Part shown: positions 9,432 through 18,713 of the stretch, one piece after another
Layout of the letters: every line of letters starts with the position of its first letter
Numbering within the stretch: position 1 is the stretch's first letter
Assembly: GCF_004358345.1 (NCBI RefSeq)
Contig: NZ_CP037952.1
Span: 5,339,457-5,403,456 of the forward strand
Direction: 5' to 3'
DNA from: Parashewanella spongiae
Lineage (GTDB): Bacteria > Pseudomonadota > Gammaproteobacteria > Enterobacterales > Shewanellaceae
DNA length: 64,000 nucleotides
The notes under the pieces: model-generated
Databases searched by the model: none
What the model was told of the DNA's origin: nothing
Seen by the model: only the letters and a program-made list of their open reading frames with translations
Position numbers and translations under genes: made by a program

Positions 9432-10346
9432 ATGGCGGTTAATAATCATTACCACTACCACATTCATACCAGTGGCTCAGCTCAATACGCAAACTCCTCC
9501 CAAAATACACAGCAAAATACACTGCACATTGAAACAAATCGTAGTGCACTTTCAATCGCAGAACAAAATTATCTAGCAAAGTCACTAACAGACGACAACT
9601 TGATGGAACTGACTGAATTATTTGATGATAAATTATCAGAATCTTATGGAACATTCTTCGGTAATCTTGGTGCAACTGCTAATAATATTAAAGTAGCTCA
9701 GATGGATAATCACCATAATTATCGCCAAATAACACATGAATTATTTAGTGAAGCTTTAAAGAAAAACTTTAATGGAAGGCCTATCAGCTATTTATCTGCA
9801 TTAAAGGCGTTCACCTATAGTGAACCAGCGGTTTTCAAACAACTTTATTCGCAAGCAATCACACAAATTCGACGTGAACTTATAAATCAAGCTCGTGCCC
9901 ACGAAGAGGCTCAAGCCGCTCGTCAACTATTACTGCAGTGTCGGCCTACTATGACTCCAGTGAAAGAGCCAGTTTTAGAGGCTGATGAAGTAATGCCGGA
10001 CATTTACACACAAGCAATATCAATTAAAGATTACGAGCAAATATCTGAATTACTATCTCATGTAGGTTGCCAAGGTGGAAACTGGGAACGTCTAGCGGGA
10101 AAATTAAGAGTTACCTTTGAAACAACATCTATCTTACGTAAAAATTATCGAGGTGACTGCAGTGGTGCTCAAGCACAACTAATAAAAATATGGTTAAAAG
10201 GCGAGCCCAACACGTTATCAAATAAAGCCCCCAAAAATGCAACAATAAAAGACTTAGCAGAAGCAATAAAACCAATGGATTACAGCCAATTTGAAAAAAT
10301 TAAAATGTACGTTATAGAGAATAAAATATCATTATCATCTACTTAG
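9432..10346 (+). CDS. Death-fold domain protein (eukaryotic-like)
   Basis: The protein has 304 residues with no signal peptide or membrane segment. After an N/Q/H-rich N-terminus (1-45), residues about 50-140 look like one helical death-fold domain (FFGNLGATANNIKVAQ, then HELFSEALKKN and YLSALKAF), and about 190-295 like a second, better one: NWERLAGKLRVTFETTSILR, AQLIKIWLKG, and NATIKDLAEAIKPM. This order (W-x-x-LA-x-x-L, then a helix with I-x-x-WL, then T-x-x-L-x-x-A) is the hallmark of the Death domain of animal apoptosis and immune adaptors. A Q/A/R-rich helix links the two. Death folds are uncommon in bacteria and usually mediate protein-protein contacts, so a host-directed or defence role is possible. 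The domain call is from motif reading, not from a search. The frame at 9376 on the plus strand is not coding. Confidence 0.7.
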   Translation: MAVNNHYHYHIHTSGSAQYANSSQNTQQNTLHIETNRSALSIAEQNYLAKSLTDDNLMELTELFDDKLSESYGTFFGNLGATANNIKVAQMDNHHNYRQITHELFSEALKKNFNGRPISYLSALKAFTYSEPAVFKQLYSQAITQIRRELINQARAHEEAQAARQLLLQCRPTMTPVKEPVLEADEVMPDIYTQAISIKDYEQISELLSHVGCQGGNWERLAGKLRVTFETTSILRKNYRGDCSGAQAQLIKIWLKGEPNTLSNKAPKNATIKDLAEAIKPMDYSQFEKIKMYVIENKISLSST

Positions 10347-10547
10347 AGCATCCTAAATAGAGTAACCAATTTCACCAAATTGTCGTCAAAATCATTCTAA
10401 AGTGAGGTCAAATTTAACAACTTGCCAATTGAATATACGTTACCCTTTTTAAATCAGCATGTTAACAGTTGGCATAAGATCTGCAAATACTCGTAACAAT
10501 AAGATAATACGAAGTTACCGGACATAACATTTAATAGGGACATCAAC

Positions 10548-11408
10548 ATGAAACTCAGTTCAATTGCCGCTATCGTCATCGCCACTGTTGGTTTATCAGG
10601 ATGCATAATCAACGTTAATGGCGCGACACCGCCAACCCATACCAGCCATGAAACACTTCAACTCAATGCAGCGGATCTTTCAATATTAAATGCTGAAGTT
10701 GGGGCTGGCGCATTAACCATTAAAGGTGTCCGCGGACAAACTAATGTACGTGTCGAAGCGGACATTAATACTTACCGTGATATCGAGCCAACGTTAACCC
10801 TCGAAAAAGATGGCCATCATGCCAAGTTAGTCGCTGAGTTTGACTCAAGCATAAATTTTAATCGTTCCCCATATATTGATATAGTGGTGACTGTGCCAGC
10901 AGCAATGGCCATGGACATTCACGATGGCTCTGGCTCTATAATCATAAACGGCGTTCAAGCTGACATCGCAATAACCGACGGCTCTGGCAGTATCAATATT
11001 GATGGTGGTGAAAAATTGGATATTAAGGATGGTTCAGGCTCTATTTCCATCGACAACGTGATGCAAAATATCAAAATTGCCGATGGCTCTGGCAGTATTG
11101 ACATCAATGGCGGAAAAATGATTGATATTGATGATGGTTCAGGCTCAATTGATGTCACTAATGCCAATGGCCGCGTCGACATTAACGACGGCTCGGGCAG
11201 CATTAACCTTGAAAATATTAAGGGAAATTCCACCATTAATGATGGGTCTGGTTCCATTTATATCCGCCACGTTGATGGAGAGGTGGTTATCGATGATGGC
11301 TCAGGCGGCATTAATGTTGAATACACCAAAGGGCTTAAGATTATTGATGCAGGCTCTGGCAGCTTACATTTCAAGCACATTGATGGCCCAGTGTCTGTCG
11401 ATGACTAG
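10548..11408 (+). CDS. Repetitive beta-helix lipoprotein with nine DGSGSI repeats
   Basis: A lipoprotein signal peptide ends in the lipobox LSGC (Cys19), so the protein is membrane anchored. Residues 40-120 form a beta-rich domain. From residue 126 to the end there are nine repeats of 17-18 residues starting DGSGSI or close variants, followed by alternating hydrophobic residues, as expected for a beta-helix or for the DUF4097-type putative adhesin fold. The DNA repeats are diverged at third positions, so the array is old and under protein-level selection. AGGGACATC precedes the ATG. Partner and substrate are unknown. Confidence 0.8.
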   Translation: MKLSSIAAIVIATVGLSGCIINVNGATPPTHTSHETLQLNAADLSILNAEVGAGALTIKGVRGQTNVRVEADINTYRDIEPTLTLEKDGHHAKLVAEFDSSINFNRSPYIDIVVTVPAAMAMDIHDGSGSIIINGVQADIAITDGSGSINIDGGEKLDIKDGSGSISIDNVMQNIKIADGSGSIDINGGKMIDIDDGSGSIDVTNANGRVDINDGSGSINLENIKGNSTINDGSGSIYIRHVDGEVVIDDGSGGINVEYTKGLKIIDAGSGSLHFKHIDGPVSVDD

Positions 11409-11621
11409 GGTCTGTTGAACTTTCTTGATTATTTTTGCAGCGATAAATTGTTTATTTTATGCAAGGCAGAGTTTGTGAGGTTTGGTTATTCCAAATAAGA
11501 AAACGATAACGCAGCAGAAAATTACTGTAATTGGTATAACCTTCTATAACCTACTTCCCGACGCAGGGAGGGATGCTGATTTTACCAACCAAAATCGGCT
11601 CCAGCCCTGCCCCCAAAAACA
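11409..11621. other. Intergenic stretch with short dispersed repeat
   Basis: No gene is visible. AATTACTGTAATTGGTAT at about 11519-11537 recurs near 48673 and, inverted, near 57742, and is palindromic in part. Confidence 0.5.
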
Positions 11622-11891
11622 TCAGCCCAATGTACACAAGATCAGCTTGTTTTTTCTTTTCATTTTTTTAATGACGACTTCTCGTCTTAAGGCGTCGCCT
11701 TGTGAACCTACATATTCACGATAAACTAACTTCAGCGGCCCTTTTCCTCTTAAAAATTTAGCCGTTTTAGCGCCATTGGCTTGATGCTCATTAAACCGCC
11801 GTTCAACATCATTGGTGCAACCCGTGTATAAATGCCCATTGGCGCACTCAATCATATATACCCACCAGCATTTTGGTTGTTTGTCTGTCAT
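11622..11891 (-). CDS. GIY-YIG domain protein, YhbQ-like
   Basis: This 89-residue protein consists of one GIY-YIG nuclease domain. It shows WWVYMIECANGHLYTGCTND (the VYM...YTG form of GIY-YIG), the catalytic Arg in VERRFNEHQ and the conserved Glu in DALRREVVIKKM. Small single-domain members such as YhbQ are linked to DNA damage tolerance in Escherichia coli, but the cellular role is poorly known. It ends with a lysine-rich tail. Its start is about 75 bp from the FMN riboswitch on the other strand. Confidence 0.88.
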   Translation of the reverse strand: MTDKQPKCWWVYMIECANGHLYTGCTNDVERRFNEHQANGAKTAKFLRGKGPLKLVYREYVGSQGDALRREVVIKKMKRKNKLILCTLG

Positions 11892-11967
11892 ATTGTTTGA
11901 TTAAATTTTATCTTTTCAAGCTGATGATTAATCCGCATACTATACCTCGCATAGTAAAAATGCACAT

Positions 11968-12170
11968 TCTCAGGGCGGGGTGCAATTCCCCACCGGCGGT
12001 AATTGTGTTGACTTGATTCAACACAAAAGCCCGCGAGCGCCTGATATCAACTTCCTTGATGTTAGGGTCAGCAGATTTGGTGACTTTTATCCCCTTGATA
12101 AAACATTCCAAAGCCGATGGTAATGTTATGACACGTTTCATCGTCATCCTAAGTCCGGATGGAAGAGAAT
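11968..12170 (+). ncRNA. FMN riboswitch (RFN element)
   Basis: The conserved RFN blocks occur in order: CTCAGGGCGGGGTGCAATTC with CCCACCGGCGGTA, then AGCCCGCGAGCGC, GGTCAGCAGATTTGGTG, TTCCAAAGCCGATGGT and GTCCGGATGGAAGAGA. The aptamer lies 190 bp upstream of ribB; the region to 12350 is the probable expression platform. FMN binding is known to turn off such ribB genes. Confidence 0.95.
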
Positions 12171-12360
12171 ATGAAACCGATGACAGCCTGTGCTCGGCTT
12201 CGCTATTTTGCTGTTTTAGGGACGCTTTTATCTAGGCGCCCCTCATACAGCTGCACTTTTTTCATCAGCTATACTGTATTTTGCTGGTGATCTCGGTGTA
12301 TCTCCGCATGCCCTGATCCAAACCATCCTTAAAGCAAGATAGGACTTACAGGAAATGATT

Positions 12361-13044
12361 ATGGATCAGTCTATTATTTTTAAACATCGTTCAGATAATA
12401 CAAAAGCAGTATCTCGTGTTCATGAGGCCATATCGGCGCTATCACAAGGCCGAGGCGTTCTGCTCATGGACGACGAAAACCGTGAAAACGAAGCGGATGT
12501 GATTTTTGCCGCCGAAACCCTCACGGTGGCGCAAATGGCATTGCTCATTCGTGACTGTAGTGGCATTGTGTGCTTATGTTTAACCGCAGCTCAAGTTGAT
12601 CAATTAGCCTTACCTCCCATGGTAGAACGCAACAACAGTCAATATGGCACCGCATTTACCGTCAGCATTGAAGCCACTAAAGGAGTCACTACTGGGGTAT
12701 CTGCCGCAGATCGAGTAACAACGATCAAAGCGGCAGTGGCACAGCATGCTAAACCTCAAGATTTAGCGAGACCCGGACACGTGTACCCACTAAAAGCACA
12801 TAAAAATGGAGTATTTGGGCGCACAGGCCACACCGAAGGCACCGTTGATTTAATGCAACTTGCCGAATTAAACCCTGCGGGTGTGTTGTGTGAATTAATG
12901 AACCCCGATGGCTCCATGGCGAAAGGCAAACAAGTTTTGGCCTACAGCGAGCAACAACAAATGCCGCTGCTCAGTATCGAAGATATTCGTCAATATCGGA
13001 AAGCACTCGTTGGAAAAGCAAGTTATATCAATTACAGTAATTAA
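12361..13044 (+). CDS. ribB: 3,4-dihydroxy-2-butanone-4-phosphate synthase RibB
   Basis: RibB converts ribulose 5-phosphate to the four-carbon precursor of riboflavin plus formate. The metal and substrate motif [10 protein letters not shown] is at about residues 38-47, followed by TTGVSAADR and the [10 protein letters not shown] and [11 protein letters not shown] motifs. At about 227 residues it is a stand-alone synthase without a GTP cyclohydrolase II domain. ATG 12361 has AGGAAA at better spacing than the ATG two codons upstream. The FMN riboswitch controls it. Confidence 0.95.
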   Translation: MDQSIIFKHRSDNTKAVSRVHEAISALSQGRGVLLMDDENRENEADVIFAAETLTVAQMALLIRDCSGIVCLCLTAAQVDQLALPPMVERNNSQYGTAFTVSIEATKGVTTGVSAADRVTTIKAAVAQHAKPQDLARPGHVYPLKAHKNGVFGRTGHTEGTVDLMQLAELNPAGVLCELMNPDGSMAKGKQVLAYSEQQQMPLLSIEDIRQYRKALVGKASYINYSN

Positions 13045-13065
13045 TCCTTTAAAAGCTGTTCGATA

Positions 13066-13094
13066 ATATAAAAGCAGCCGAGGCTGCTTTTATA
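13066..13094 (+). terminator. Terminator after ribB
   Basis: AAAAGCAGCC-GA-GGCTGCTTTT is a perfect hairpin with A and T runs on either side, so it could also serve the small convergent gene at 13114-13263. Confidence 0.85.
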
Positions 13095-13113
13095 TTAAAA
13101 CTGTTAGAGAGCG

Positions 13114-13263
13114 CTAATTTGGCTTTTGTGTATCATAATCGACATCGATTATGTCTTTATCTTTAAGATGATTTTCGAGTCTTGTAAGTCGAACCAATGC
13201 CATCATCCCAAACAAAAACCCCACTAAACCAAAGGTAAATCCTATTATCGCAAAACTGTCCAT
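13114..13263 (-). CDS. Small membrane protein, 49 residues
   Basis: The reading frame MDSFAIIGFTFGLVGFLFGM... has one long hydrophobic helix (residues 3-26), then a charged tail with LTRLENHLKDKD. A good ribosome binding site (GGAG) lies eight bases before the ATG. It is short, but the site, the clear membrane-then-charged architecture and the terminator placement support a real gene. I do not recognise a family with certainty. Confidence 0.6.
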   Translation of the reverse strand: MDSFAIIGFTFGLVGFLFGMMALVRLTRLENHLKDKDIIDVDYDTQKPN

Positions 13264-13310
13264 GTTAATGCTCCAATTTCCTTACTCTCGTTATCTTGCT
13301 CTAGCGTATC

Positions 13311-13844
13311 TTATTCAACTGAGGTTTGACCATTCATGACACTGTCATGACCTTGGCCAACCATCGCTTCTAAATCTTTATCAATGAAAAACAATGCCTT
13401 GCCATCTTCACCGACGAGGCGAATTTTATCTACGATAGATTTAAAGAGTTTCTCTTCTTCATGCTGCTCGGCCACGTACCATTGCAAAAAATTAAACGTC
13501 GAATAATCATGATTAGTAAACGCCGCATGCGCCAATTCATTGATCTTATTTGTGATCATCTGTTCGTGTTCATAGGTGTATTCGAATAATGATAACAGAG
13601 ACTTAAATTCAGACGGCGGGGCGTCAATTGCACCAATCAGCGGCACGCCACCCGTTTCACTCACGTAAGTGAATAATCGACGCATGTGACCCATTTCTTC
13701 AGCCGCATGATCACGCATAAATTTAGCGCCACCATCAAAGCCTTGGTCTTCACACCATGCACTCATCTGCAAATACAAATTTGAAGAGAAGAACTCCAAA
13801 TTAATCTGTTCGTTCAACTTGCCAATCATTGCTTTAGATAACAT
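13311..13844 (-). CDS. ftnA: Non-haem ferritin FtnA
   Basis: This cytoplasmic iron store forms a 24-mer and oxidises Fe(II). The four-helix ferritin domain has ferroxidase residues in [16 protein letters not shown] (Glu of helix A), [13 protein letters not shown] (Glu-Glu and His) and [13 protein letters not shown] (Glu and Gln). The length of 177 residues is like that of FtnA from related bacteria. It stands alone as a transcription unit. Confidence 0.94.
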   Translation of the reverse strand: MLSKAMIGKLNEQINLEFFSSNLYLQMSAWCEDQGFDGGAKFMRDHAAEEMGHMRRLFTYVSETGGVPLIGAIDAPPSEFKSLLSLFEYTYEHEQMITNKINELAHAAFTNHDYSTFNFLQWYVAEQHEEEKLFKSIVDKIRLVGEDGKALFFIDKDLEAMVGQGHDSVMNGQTSVE

Positions 13845-14117
13845 AGCCTTACCTCAATTCTTTTTGTCTATCAGTATCTAACTTTAGCGATACTTCGATT
13901 CACTGCACGGTATTTTGCGCCACCTTTTTGATAAAAGCAACATAACCGCACAACTAAGCCTTTGTTAAATAGGAATAATTTTTATTTAGAAGTTCATCTT
14001 GTTTTCTATGATGATTTGGTTTTAGATCAAAGTTACATCGACTTTCATTTTCAACAGCCAATAAAGCCGTGGCATAATGCTTACAATTATACCGCTGACA
14101 CGTTAAAGAGTTGTTCT

Positions 14118-15371
14118 ATGCCTTCTGTTATTGATCCTTGCGCATTACCTGAATTAATTCACCCTGATGATGCACTTCCCATGCTGCTCAAGCAGGTCAA
14201 TACCATTTCAGAAACGACAACACTAGATTTAGCCGATGCGCTCGATTTTGTGTTGGCAGGCGACATCCAGTCTTCAATTAATTTACCGCCTTTTGATAAC
14301 TCTGCAATGGATGGTTATGCGTTTCGCTTTAGCGACTTAGATCATAGCCTATCGATTACCTCGCTGACATTAGTAGGCACCGCGTTAGCAGGCCATCCAT
14401 TTTCAGGTGAATTGCATGATGGTTGCTGCATTCGCATCATGACTGGCGCGCCTGTTCCTAATGGCTTGGATACCGTTCAAATGCAGGAACTCACGCAAGC
14501 TAAAGATAATCGTATTTCTATCACCCACCCAAAAAAACAAGGTGCGAATATACGCACATTAGGTGAAGAAGTTAATGTCGGGCAAACCGTACTGAGCAAA
14601 GGCACGAGGATCCGCGCTGCTGAACTTGGTGTATTAGCCACCTTAGGCATGGATAAAGTCAGCGTCATTCGCAAACTCAAAGTAGCTTTTTTCTCTACCG
14701 GTGACGAGCTCAAGCCTGTCGGCACTGAACTTAAAAAAGGTCAAATCTACGACTCTAATCGTTATTCAATCAAGGGGTTACTCAGTAAAGCGCAAGTTGA
14801 ATGGTTAGATCTTGGGATCATTGAAGATTGTCCACAAGCCATTGAACAAGCATTTAATCAGGCTGCTCAGCAAGCCGATCTCGTGCTCACATCTGGTGGC
14901 GTATCAGTCGGTGATGCCGATCATGTCAAACAAGTCTTAGATAAAGTTGGCGAAATCACTTTTTGGCGCTTAGCCATGAAACCCGGTAAACCCTTTGCCA
15001 TGGGCAAGCTTAATAATGCCATTTTCTGTGGATTACCCGGTAATCCTGTTGCTTCAATGGTGACGTTTTATCAATTGGTGATGCCATTGATTGAGAAAAT
15101 GCAAGGACAAGGGCAAAACCCGCGCTTAAAAGTACAAGCTATATTAACCAATGACATTCGCCGAAAACCCGGCCGCGTTGAATATCAGCGAGGGGTATTA
15201 ACTTATGATAACCAAGGCCAACTCAGTGTAGCAACGACCGGTGCGCAAGGTTCAGGAATGTTAACCTCAATGAGTACAGCAAACTGTTTTATTCATATTC
15301 CTCGGGAACAAGGCCAACTATTGTCAGGGGAAACGGTAATCGTAGAGCCGTTTAATTTCGTATTATCGTAA
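14118..15371 (+). CDS. moeA: Molybdopterin molybdenumtransferase MoeA
   Basis: MoeA inserts molybdate into adenylylated molybdopterin. Seen: LPPFDNSAMDGYAFR near the N-terminus, the RIMTGAPVPNGLDTV motif, the MPT-binding TSGGVSVGDADHVK motif and LPGNPVASMV. The length is 417 residues, as usual. The open frame continues upstream to 13962, but ATG 14118 gives the family N-terminus and has AAAGAG before it. In Shewanella moeA is directly followed by moeB; here a kinase-like gene lies between them. Confidence 0.94.
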   Translation: MPSVIDPCALPELIHPDDALPMLLKQVNTISETTTLDLADALDFVLAGDIQSSINLPPFDNSAMDGYAFRFSDLDHSLSITSLTLVGTALAGHPFSGELHDGCCIRIMTGAPVPNGLDTVQMQELTQAKDNRISITHPKKQGANIRTLGEEVNVGQTVLSKGTRIRAAELGVLATLGMDKVSVIRKLKVAFFSTGDELKPVGTELKKGQIYDSNRYSIKGLLSKAQVEWLDLGIIEDCPQAIEQAFNQAAQQADLVLTSGGVSVGDADHVKQVLDKVGEITFWRLAMKPGKPFAMGKLNNAIFCGLPGNPVASMVTFYQLVMPLIEKMQGQGQNPRLKVQAILTNDIRRKPGRVEYQRGVLTYDNQGQLSVATTGAQGSGMLTSMSTANCFIHIPREQGQLLSGETVIVEPFNFVLS

Positions 15372-15462
15372 CCGTCATCCCCGAACACACCAACCATTTA
15401 CTACACTTATGTTTATTCATCGCATTTTATTGCTTATGTAACTTACTGATGGTGTAGTAAAT

Positions 15463-16950
15463 ATGGATGGCTCTTCTCGCTCAAGTTCATTACAACAAAC
15501 TCAGCAAAGTCCAAGCTATGAAGACTTTACTTGTGTTGATGCTCCTGAAGATAGCGTAACTGATGAGTTTGTCTTTGTTAATCAGTTTGATTCAAAGCAA
15601 TGGGTGGGCAAATTATTACCTGATCGCCCTGCTCCACATTCAACGGCGGCCGTTGATCCAACGCTTGCCCCCAAAGCTAAAGAACAAGCAAGAGTAGAGC
15701 AACACTACAATACAGCATTAGCCATCAAAAAGTTATTTTCTGAAGAGGAAAAGATTCTTCAACACACCAAACCAAGCTTCAAAGAAAAAGGGTTCGAAAT
15801 ATTAGCAAAAATAGGACTTAAGGAACGTCCCACAAAACCCACAGCAACATTAACAGAACGCGCAGCGAAACAACTTGTCGATCGCGGTGTCATAACCCAA
15901 GAGCAAGCCGATGATTATATTCATCTGGATGAAAGCGCCTACAAAATTCAAGTTTTCCACCGCAATTTTGCCCATAGACGTCTCCAAAAAATAAAAGAGC
16001 AGCGTACTAATTTGCATAAAAAGCTTGGAACTGTGCAAATGTACTATCAGTCCAAAAAAAATCCCTCAGTGAAAGCGACATATACTTTTGACATAGAAGA
16101 AAAACTTCCTCCAGTAAGAACCATTAGTAGCGTACCTGAGTCGCGGCCTTCAGGTGGCTCCAAACGAGTGGATGGAATGGACAGTGAATACATACAATTG
16201 ACCGACCTTAGTTATTTTCGAAATAAACTTAAGCACCAAACTGAATTAATAAATGTGTATCGGTCACATGCTGAAAACCCCATTATTTGTAAAGCTATGC
16301 CAATTGATGAACACAGTACAATTGGCGTTTATGGCGGCCGCGATCTGCACTCGCAACCGCAAATTTTACCTATTGTCTCTTTTTGGGGCATTTGCGAAAC
16401 CGTTGAGCAGGCTCATTCTCATCAAGAATATTTTAACGATATTAAATCAGCCAATATGGTGCACCGTAGCCATTTGAAAGGGCTTCATAGTGATATTAAA
16501 CTCGACATGCCACAAGTAAAACTGATTGATTTAGATGAGTACACCACATCAAAAATGGATTTACCTGCCAAAGCCAGTGGTTCTCCATTCTATATTACAT
16601 CCTCATTATTAGATAAGAAGAAATCAGGGGATCTTGAGGCATGGCAATCTGCCGATAATTATGCACTGTTAATTTCACTAATGGAATCAACGTCAGCAGA
16701 AGCCGCTAGGGGCATCAATTTATTTAAAAAACAACATACTCAAAGAGTAAAACGATATAGGCAAGAAATGGTGCCACGAGCCGGCATACTGAGTGCTCAA
16801 GATCCAACACCTTTTGTGGCTTGGGCTAAACAATTTGTTCTTCCACAGTATCAAACTCAAGTTATTCAGTTTTTGGTAAACCCAAGCGAGCATCCTTTAG
16901 ATGAGTCGGTGAAACAAATTATTAATTGGAATGCCGCCTCAACAAAGTAA
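15463..16950 (+). CDS. Protein kinase-like protein, possible secreted effector
   Basis: The 495-residue protein has an N-terminal part of low complexity (S, Q, D-rich) and a basic helical region (150-200). Residues about 245-410 look like a reduced Ser/Thr kinase fold: PIICKAMPID with a candidate ATP-binding Lys, the catalytic-loop-like LHSDIKLDMP (342-351), then VKLIDLDEY in the place of the DFG segment, GSPFYITSSLL in the place of the activation-loop end, and SADNYALLISLME like helix F. The usual Asn after HxDxK is Met here. OspG/NleH-type type III effectors share this compact form, but no direct homology was tested. There is no signal peptide. It splits the moeA-moeB pair, so it is probably a later insertion. 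Confidence 0.65.
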   Translation: MDGSSRSSSLQQTQQSPSYEDFTCVDAPEDSVTDEFVFVNQFDSKQWVGKLLPDRPAPHSTAAVDPTLAPKAKEQARVEQHYNTALAIKKLFSEEEKILQHTKPSFKEKGFEILAKIGLKERPTKPTATLTERAAKQLVDRGVITQEQADDYIHLDESAYKIQVFHRNFAHRRLQKIKEQRTNLHKKLGTVQMYYQSKKNPSVKATYTFDIEEKLPPVRTISSVPESRPSGGSKRVDGMDSEYIQLTDLSYFRNKLKHQTELINVYRSHAENPIICKAMPIDEHSTIGVYGGRDLHSQPQILPIVSFWGICETVEQAHSHQEYFNDIKSANMVHRSHLKGLHSDIKLDMPQVKLIDLDEYTTSKMDLPAKASGSPFYITSSLLDKKKSGDLEAWQSADNYALLISLMESTSAEAARGINLFKKQHTQRVKRYRQEMVPRAGILSAQDPTPFVAWAKQFVLPQYQTQVIQFLVNPSEHPLDESVKQIINWNAASTK

Positions 16951-17025
16951 ACATTATTAGGGATGTAAACTTAATAAATGTTAATATCCATTCACTTTGT
17001 TACGCTGCCTTGATCCTTACTTTTT

Positions 17026-17787
17026 ATGAATGCACCACTTGATATATTGACTGATATTGAATTAACTCGCTATAGCCGCCAAATATCTATCAAAGCCATT
17101 GATATCGAAGGCCAAGAAAAAATCAAACAGGCGCGTGTGCTTATCCTTGGTGTAGGTGGCTTAGGTTGTAGCGCCAGTCAATATCTCGCCGTTGCAGGTG
17201 TGGGTCACATCACTATCGTAGATTTTGACACGGTTGAATTATCCAATTTGCAGCGCCAAGTTCTGCATCATGATAAAGATATTGGTAAAGCAAAAGTCGA
17301 ATCAGCCTTTGAAGCTCTTAAACAGTTAAACCCAAACATTAGTATTAAGTCTATTAATCAAAAATTAAGCAATGAACAGCTATCTGAGTTGGTATCAGAC
17401 CACCAGCTTGTGATCGATTGCAGCGATAATATTGCAGTAAGACAACAGTTAAACTTAAGTTGTTACCAACATAAAGTGCCTTTGGTTTCTGCAGCCGCAA
17501 TTCGAATGGAGGGCTTAGTCACGGTATTTGGTTATAGAAGTGGCTCACCATGCTATCAATGTTTCAGCCTGCTGTTTGGTGAGCAGCAACTAAGCTGTGT
17601 TGAATCAGGTATTCTTGCTCCAGTTATTGGCGTGATTGGCAGTTTGCAAGCCGTAGAAGCCATCAAAATGATCTGTGGCATTGGAACACCGTTAATTGGT
17701 AGAGTGCTCATGTTCGATGCAATGTCGATGGAAATGCGTGAAATGAAATTAAAGCCTCATAACATGTGCGCTATCGAGCATGGCTAA
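17026..17787 (+). CDS. moeB: Molybdopterin-synthase adenylyltransferase MoeB
   Basis: MoeB adenylates the C-terminal Gly of MoaD. It has the Rossmann motif VLILGVGGLGCSASQYLA, the substrate Arg region SNLQRQVLHHDKDIGK, the Asp in VIDCSDN, and a zinc pair CYQC near 181. The second zinc pair is reduced: the C-terminus reads HNMCAIEHG, with one Cys rather than CxxC. The length of 253 residues is normal. It follows the kinase-like gene by 75 bp. Confidence 0.93.
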   Translation: MNAPLDILTDIELTRYSRQISIKAIDIEGQEKIKQARVLILGVGGLGCSASQYLAVAGVGHITIVDFDTVELSNLQRQVLHHDKDIGKAKVESAFEALKQLNPNISIKSINQKLSNEQLSELVSDHQLVIDCSDNIAVRQQLNLSCYQHKVPLVSAAAIRMEGLVTVFGYRSGSPCYQCFSLLFGEQQLSCVESGILAPVIGVIGSLQAVEAIKMICGIGTPLIGRVLMFDAMSMEMREMKLKPHNMCAIEHG

Positions 17788-18713
17788 TCAATGTGTTGCT
17801 AATCCAGTGCGCTGATTAATTAATAATACGAACTACCCATGTTTTGAAATTTATTACTGGTACTTTCTTTTCGAACAATCAACTCCAATATATTTGTTTC
17901 ACCCACTCGAGTATTTTTAAGTAAGTCTCGAATATAAGGGTCATTGAGCTCTTGCTTTGTAAGCTTATTTACTGAAAGTAAAAGATTTGTCACAATACCA
18001 GCTTCTTTCTCAGCGACCGAGTCTGCATGCTGATAAAAGTACCGTCGAGAAATATACTCTGCTAACGAACTACAAGGATATTTTTGCAGATCGTTTTCTC
18101 CCAATCTAACGACAGAATCTTCTATTAGCCGCTCATCAACATCATTACTTTCACTCCTGATCCGAGTCACCGAATAACCATTAGCGCTGTATTCACTGTC
18201 CATTTTCAAAAAGTAATTCTTATCTGGGAAAACTAAGGCTGGAATTCCTTCGTAAATGACACGAAATTTCCCTTCATGAAGTTGATAGCCTATGATACCT
18301 TGATAACCGTAATTACCGGTGCGGTACTCTTCGACCAAAGCCTGTCGAGTCAACCCAGATTGCATGGCTATTTTACTTAACTCTTTTTCACAAAAAGAAT
18401 TGTACGATTCGGTAGACATTGTACTTGTCCGACTTTTTCGTGTTGCCTGCCTCACTTCATCAACCAAGTTCACAGCCTTTATTCTGGCCAATTCAGGATC
18501 ACTTTCATCCACGGTAGCATCCCATATAGGTAAACTTTTATCCTTATGATTCAGTACCCAACGATAATAATGCATGTCTTCATAATGCGTAAAAGTCTCA
18601 CTAAACTTACCTGTATATCGGGAATTTTCAACACTCTTGATTAAGTGAAATCTTTTAATGACATCTGAATGAAATTCGGGCTCACCATGGCAACCCATTA
18701 ATGCCTCTTCCAC

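Noticed and set aside
10920..11400. Regularly spaced DNA repeats that could suggest CRISPR
   Set aside because: The units are coding, diverged at third positions and contiguous, with no unique spacers.
10955..11418. Antisense and alternate-frame repeats rich in Pro-Glu-Pro-Ser or Met
   Set aside because: They are shadows of the DGSGSI lipoprotein repeats.
11908..12147. Open frame on the minus strand
   Set aside because: It lies across the FMN riboswitch; conserved RNA blocks explain the sequence.
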